Of a stretch of DNA of 10,109 bases, positions 9,659 to 10,109 are shown one piece after another. Numbering within the stretch: the first letter of the stretch is position 1; the number at the start of each line of letters is the position of its first letter. The stretch spans positions 1-10,109 of the forward strand of contig CAZZAE010000035.1 in assembly GCA_964652125.1 (NCBI GenBank), in the 5' to 3' direction. The DNA is from CAZFNQ01 sp964652125 (GTDB lineage: Bacteria; Patescibacteriota; Saccharimonadia; Saccharimonadales; JANWIN01). The notes under the pieces are model-generated. The model ran no database searches, was not told where the DNA came from, and saw nothing but the letters and a program-made list of their open reading frames with translations. The translations under genes and the position numbers were made by a program.

Positions 9659-10109
9659 ATGACAACGCCGACCGAACGGCTCACCTATGGTGAGAAATTA
9701 GCGGAACTTAATACTAGCGCACACCCAGCGGTTGTTACGCCTAGTTCAAATTTATCCAGTTTCAGTCCGTTGGTCTCACCCGCCGATCATAGCTCAGCGC
9801 TGCCAATTGTAGCGGCTAGCAGCCTAGTAGCAGATGATGAGCTCGAAAATATCTACGACCCAAGGTCAGGAAAGAGGCTACTAAAAGTTCTAACCACAGT
9901 TCTGGTGATTATATTGATACTAGCCGCGCTTCTAGCACTCCTAGATTTCCTGGGTGTTTTGCCCAGCAAGAGTAAGGTAAAGGTTCAGAAGCTGGATAAC
10001 CAGGTCAGCGTAGTTACTTCTCAGGTATCGGTCTTAAACAGCAAGGTGACCCAGCTAAACAAAGAAGCTACAGAAAAAGGGGAGACCGGTCCTGCTGGAC
10101 AGAACGGTG
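9659..10109 (+). CDS. Membrane-anchored collagen-like surface protein (partial, 5' end)
   Basis: The first 150 residues are visible; the gene runs off the window. The N-terminal 65 residues are Ser/Pro/Ala-rich and probably disordered (AHPAVVTPSSNLSSFSPLVS). After a basic stop-transfer motif (RSGKRLLK) comes one strong membrane helix (about residues 76-100). A coiled coil follows (about 106-138, heptad-like KVQKLDNQVSVVTSQVSVLN), then the first Gly-X-Y triplets (GET GPA GQN G, from residue 141). A coiled coil before Gly-X-Y repeats is the usual trimerising start of bacterial collagen-like proteins. The protein would have its N-terminus inside and project the collagen stalk outward, probably for attachment. 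The start ATG has an A-rich context without a ribosome site. Promoter and palindrome lie upstream. Confidence 0.85.
   Translation, partial: MTTPTERLTYGEKLAELNTSAHPAVVTPSSNLSSFSPLVSPADHSSALPIVAASSLVADDELENIYDPRSGKRLLKVLTTVLVIILILAALLALLDFLGVLPSKSKVKVQKLDNQVSVVTSQVSVLNSKVTQLNKEATEKGETGPAGQNG

Overview
The window looks like a stretch of a bacterial metagenome scaffold, since it contains a run of exactly 100 N. The organism is most likely a small-genome lineage of the Patescibacteria/CPR type. That placement is an inference from a moderately AT-rich composition (judged by eye), many short unrecognised ORFs, surface and membrane proteins of unknown family, and a mixture of leaderless genes and genes with strong AAGGAG ribosome sites. 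No rRNA, tRNA or universal marker gene is present, so the placement is weak.

Layout. 1-1255: a consensus sigma70 promoter drives a two-gene leaderless operon (a possible 2OG-Fe(II)-oxygenase-like protein plus an unknown), closed by a clear rho-independent terminator. 1404-2442: three unknown cytoplasmic proteins, each with a ribosome site. 2528-3830: two membrane proteins in divergent orientation. 3849-5484: the most unusual part. Five direct copies of an 18-bp repeat separate single-gene units that all point left and carry their own promoters. The N gap falls exactly between two repeat copies. I interpret this as an integron-like or otherwise site-specific cassette array of unknown type. 5532-6499: three small genes, including a 32-residue leaderless membrane peptide. 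About 6541-6850: a GC-rich island with one small membrane-anchored gene and a strong hairpin, unlike everything around it. 7104-8175: four small unknown genes. 8216-9532: a membrane histidine kinase with an unusual split architecture. 9659 to the end: the start of a membrane-anchored coiled-coil/collagen-like surface protein.

Two themes run through the window. First, eight genes have a TATAAT-like hexamer ending only 6-9 nt before the start codon, which predicts leaderless mRNAs, while others have canonical ribosome sites. Second, most products have no recognisable family, so assigned functions are few. The kinase and the collagen-like protein suggest environmental sensing and cell-surface display, but no link between them can be shown from sequence alone.
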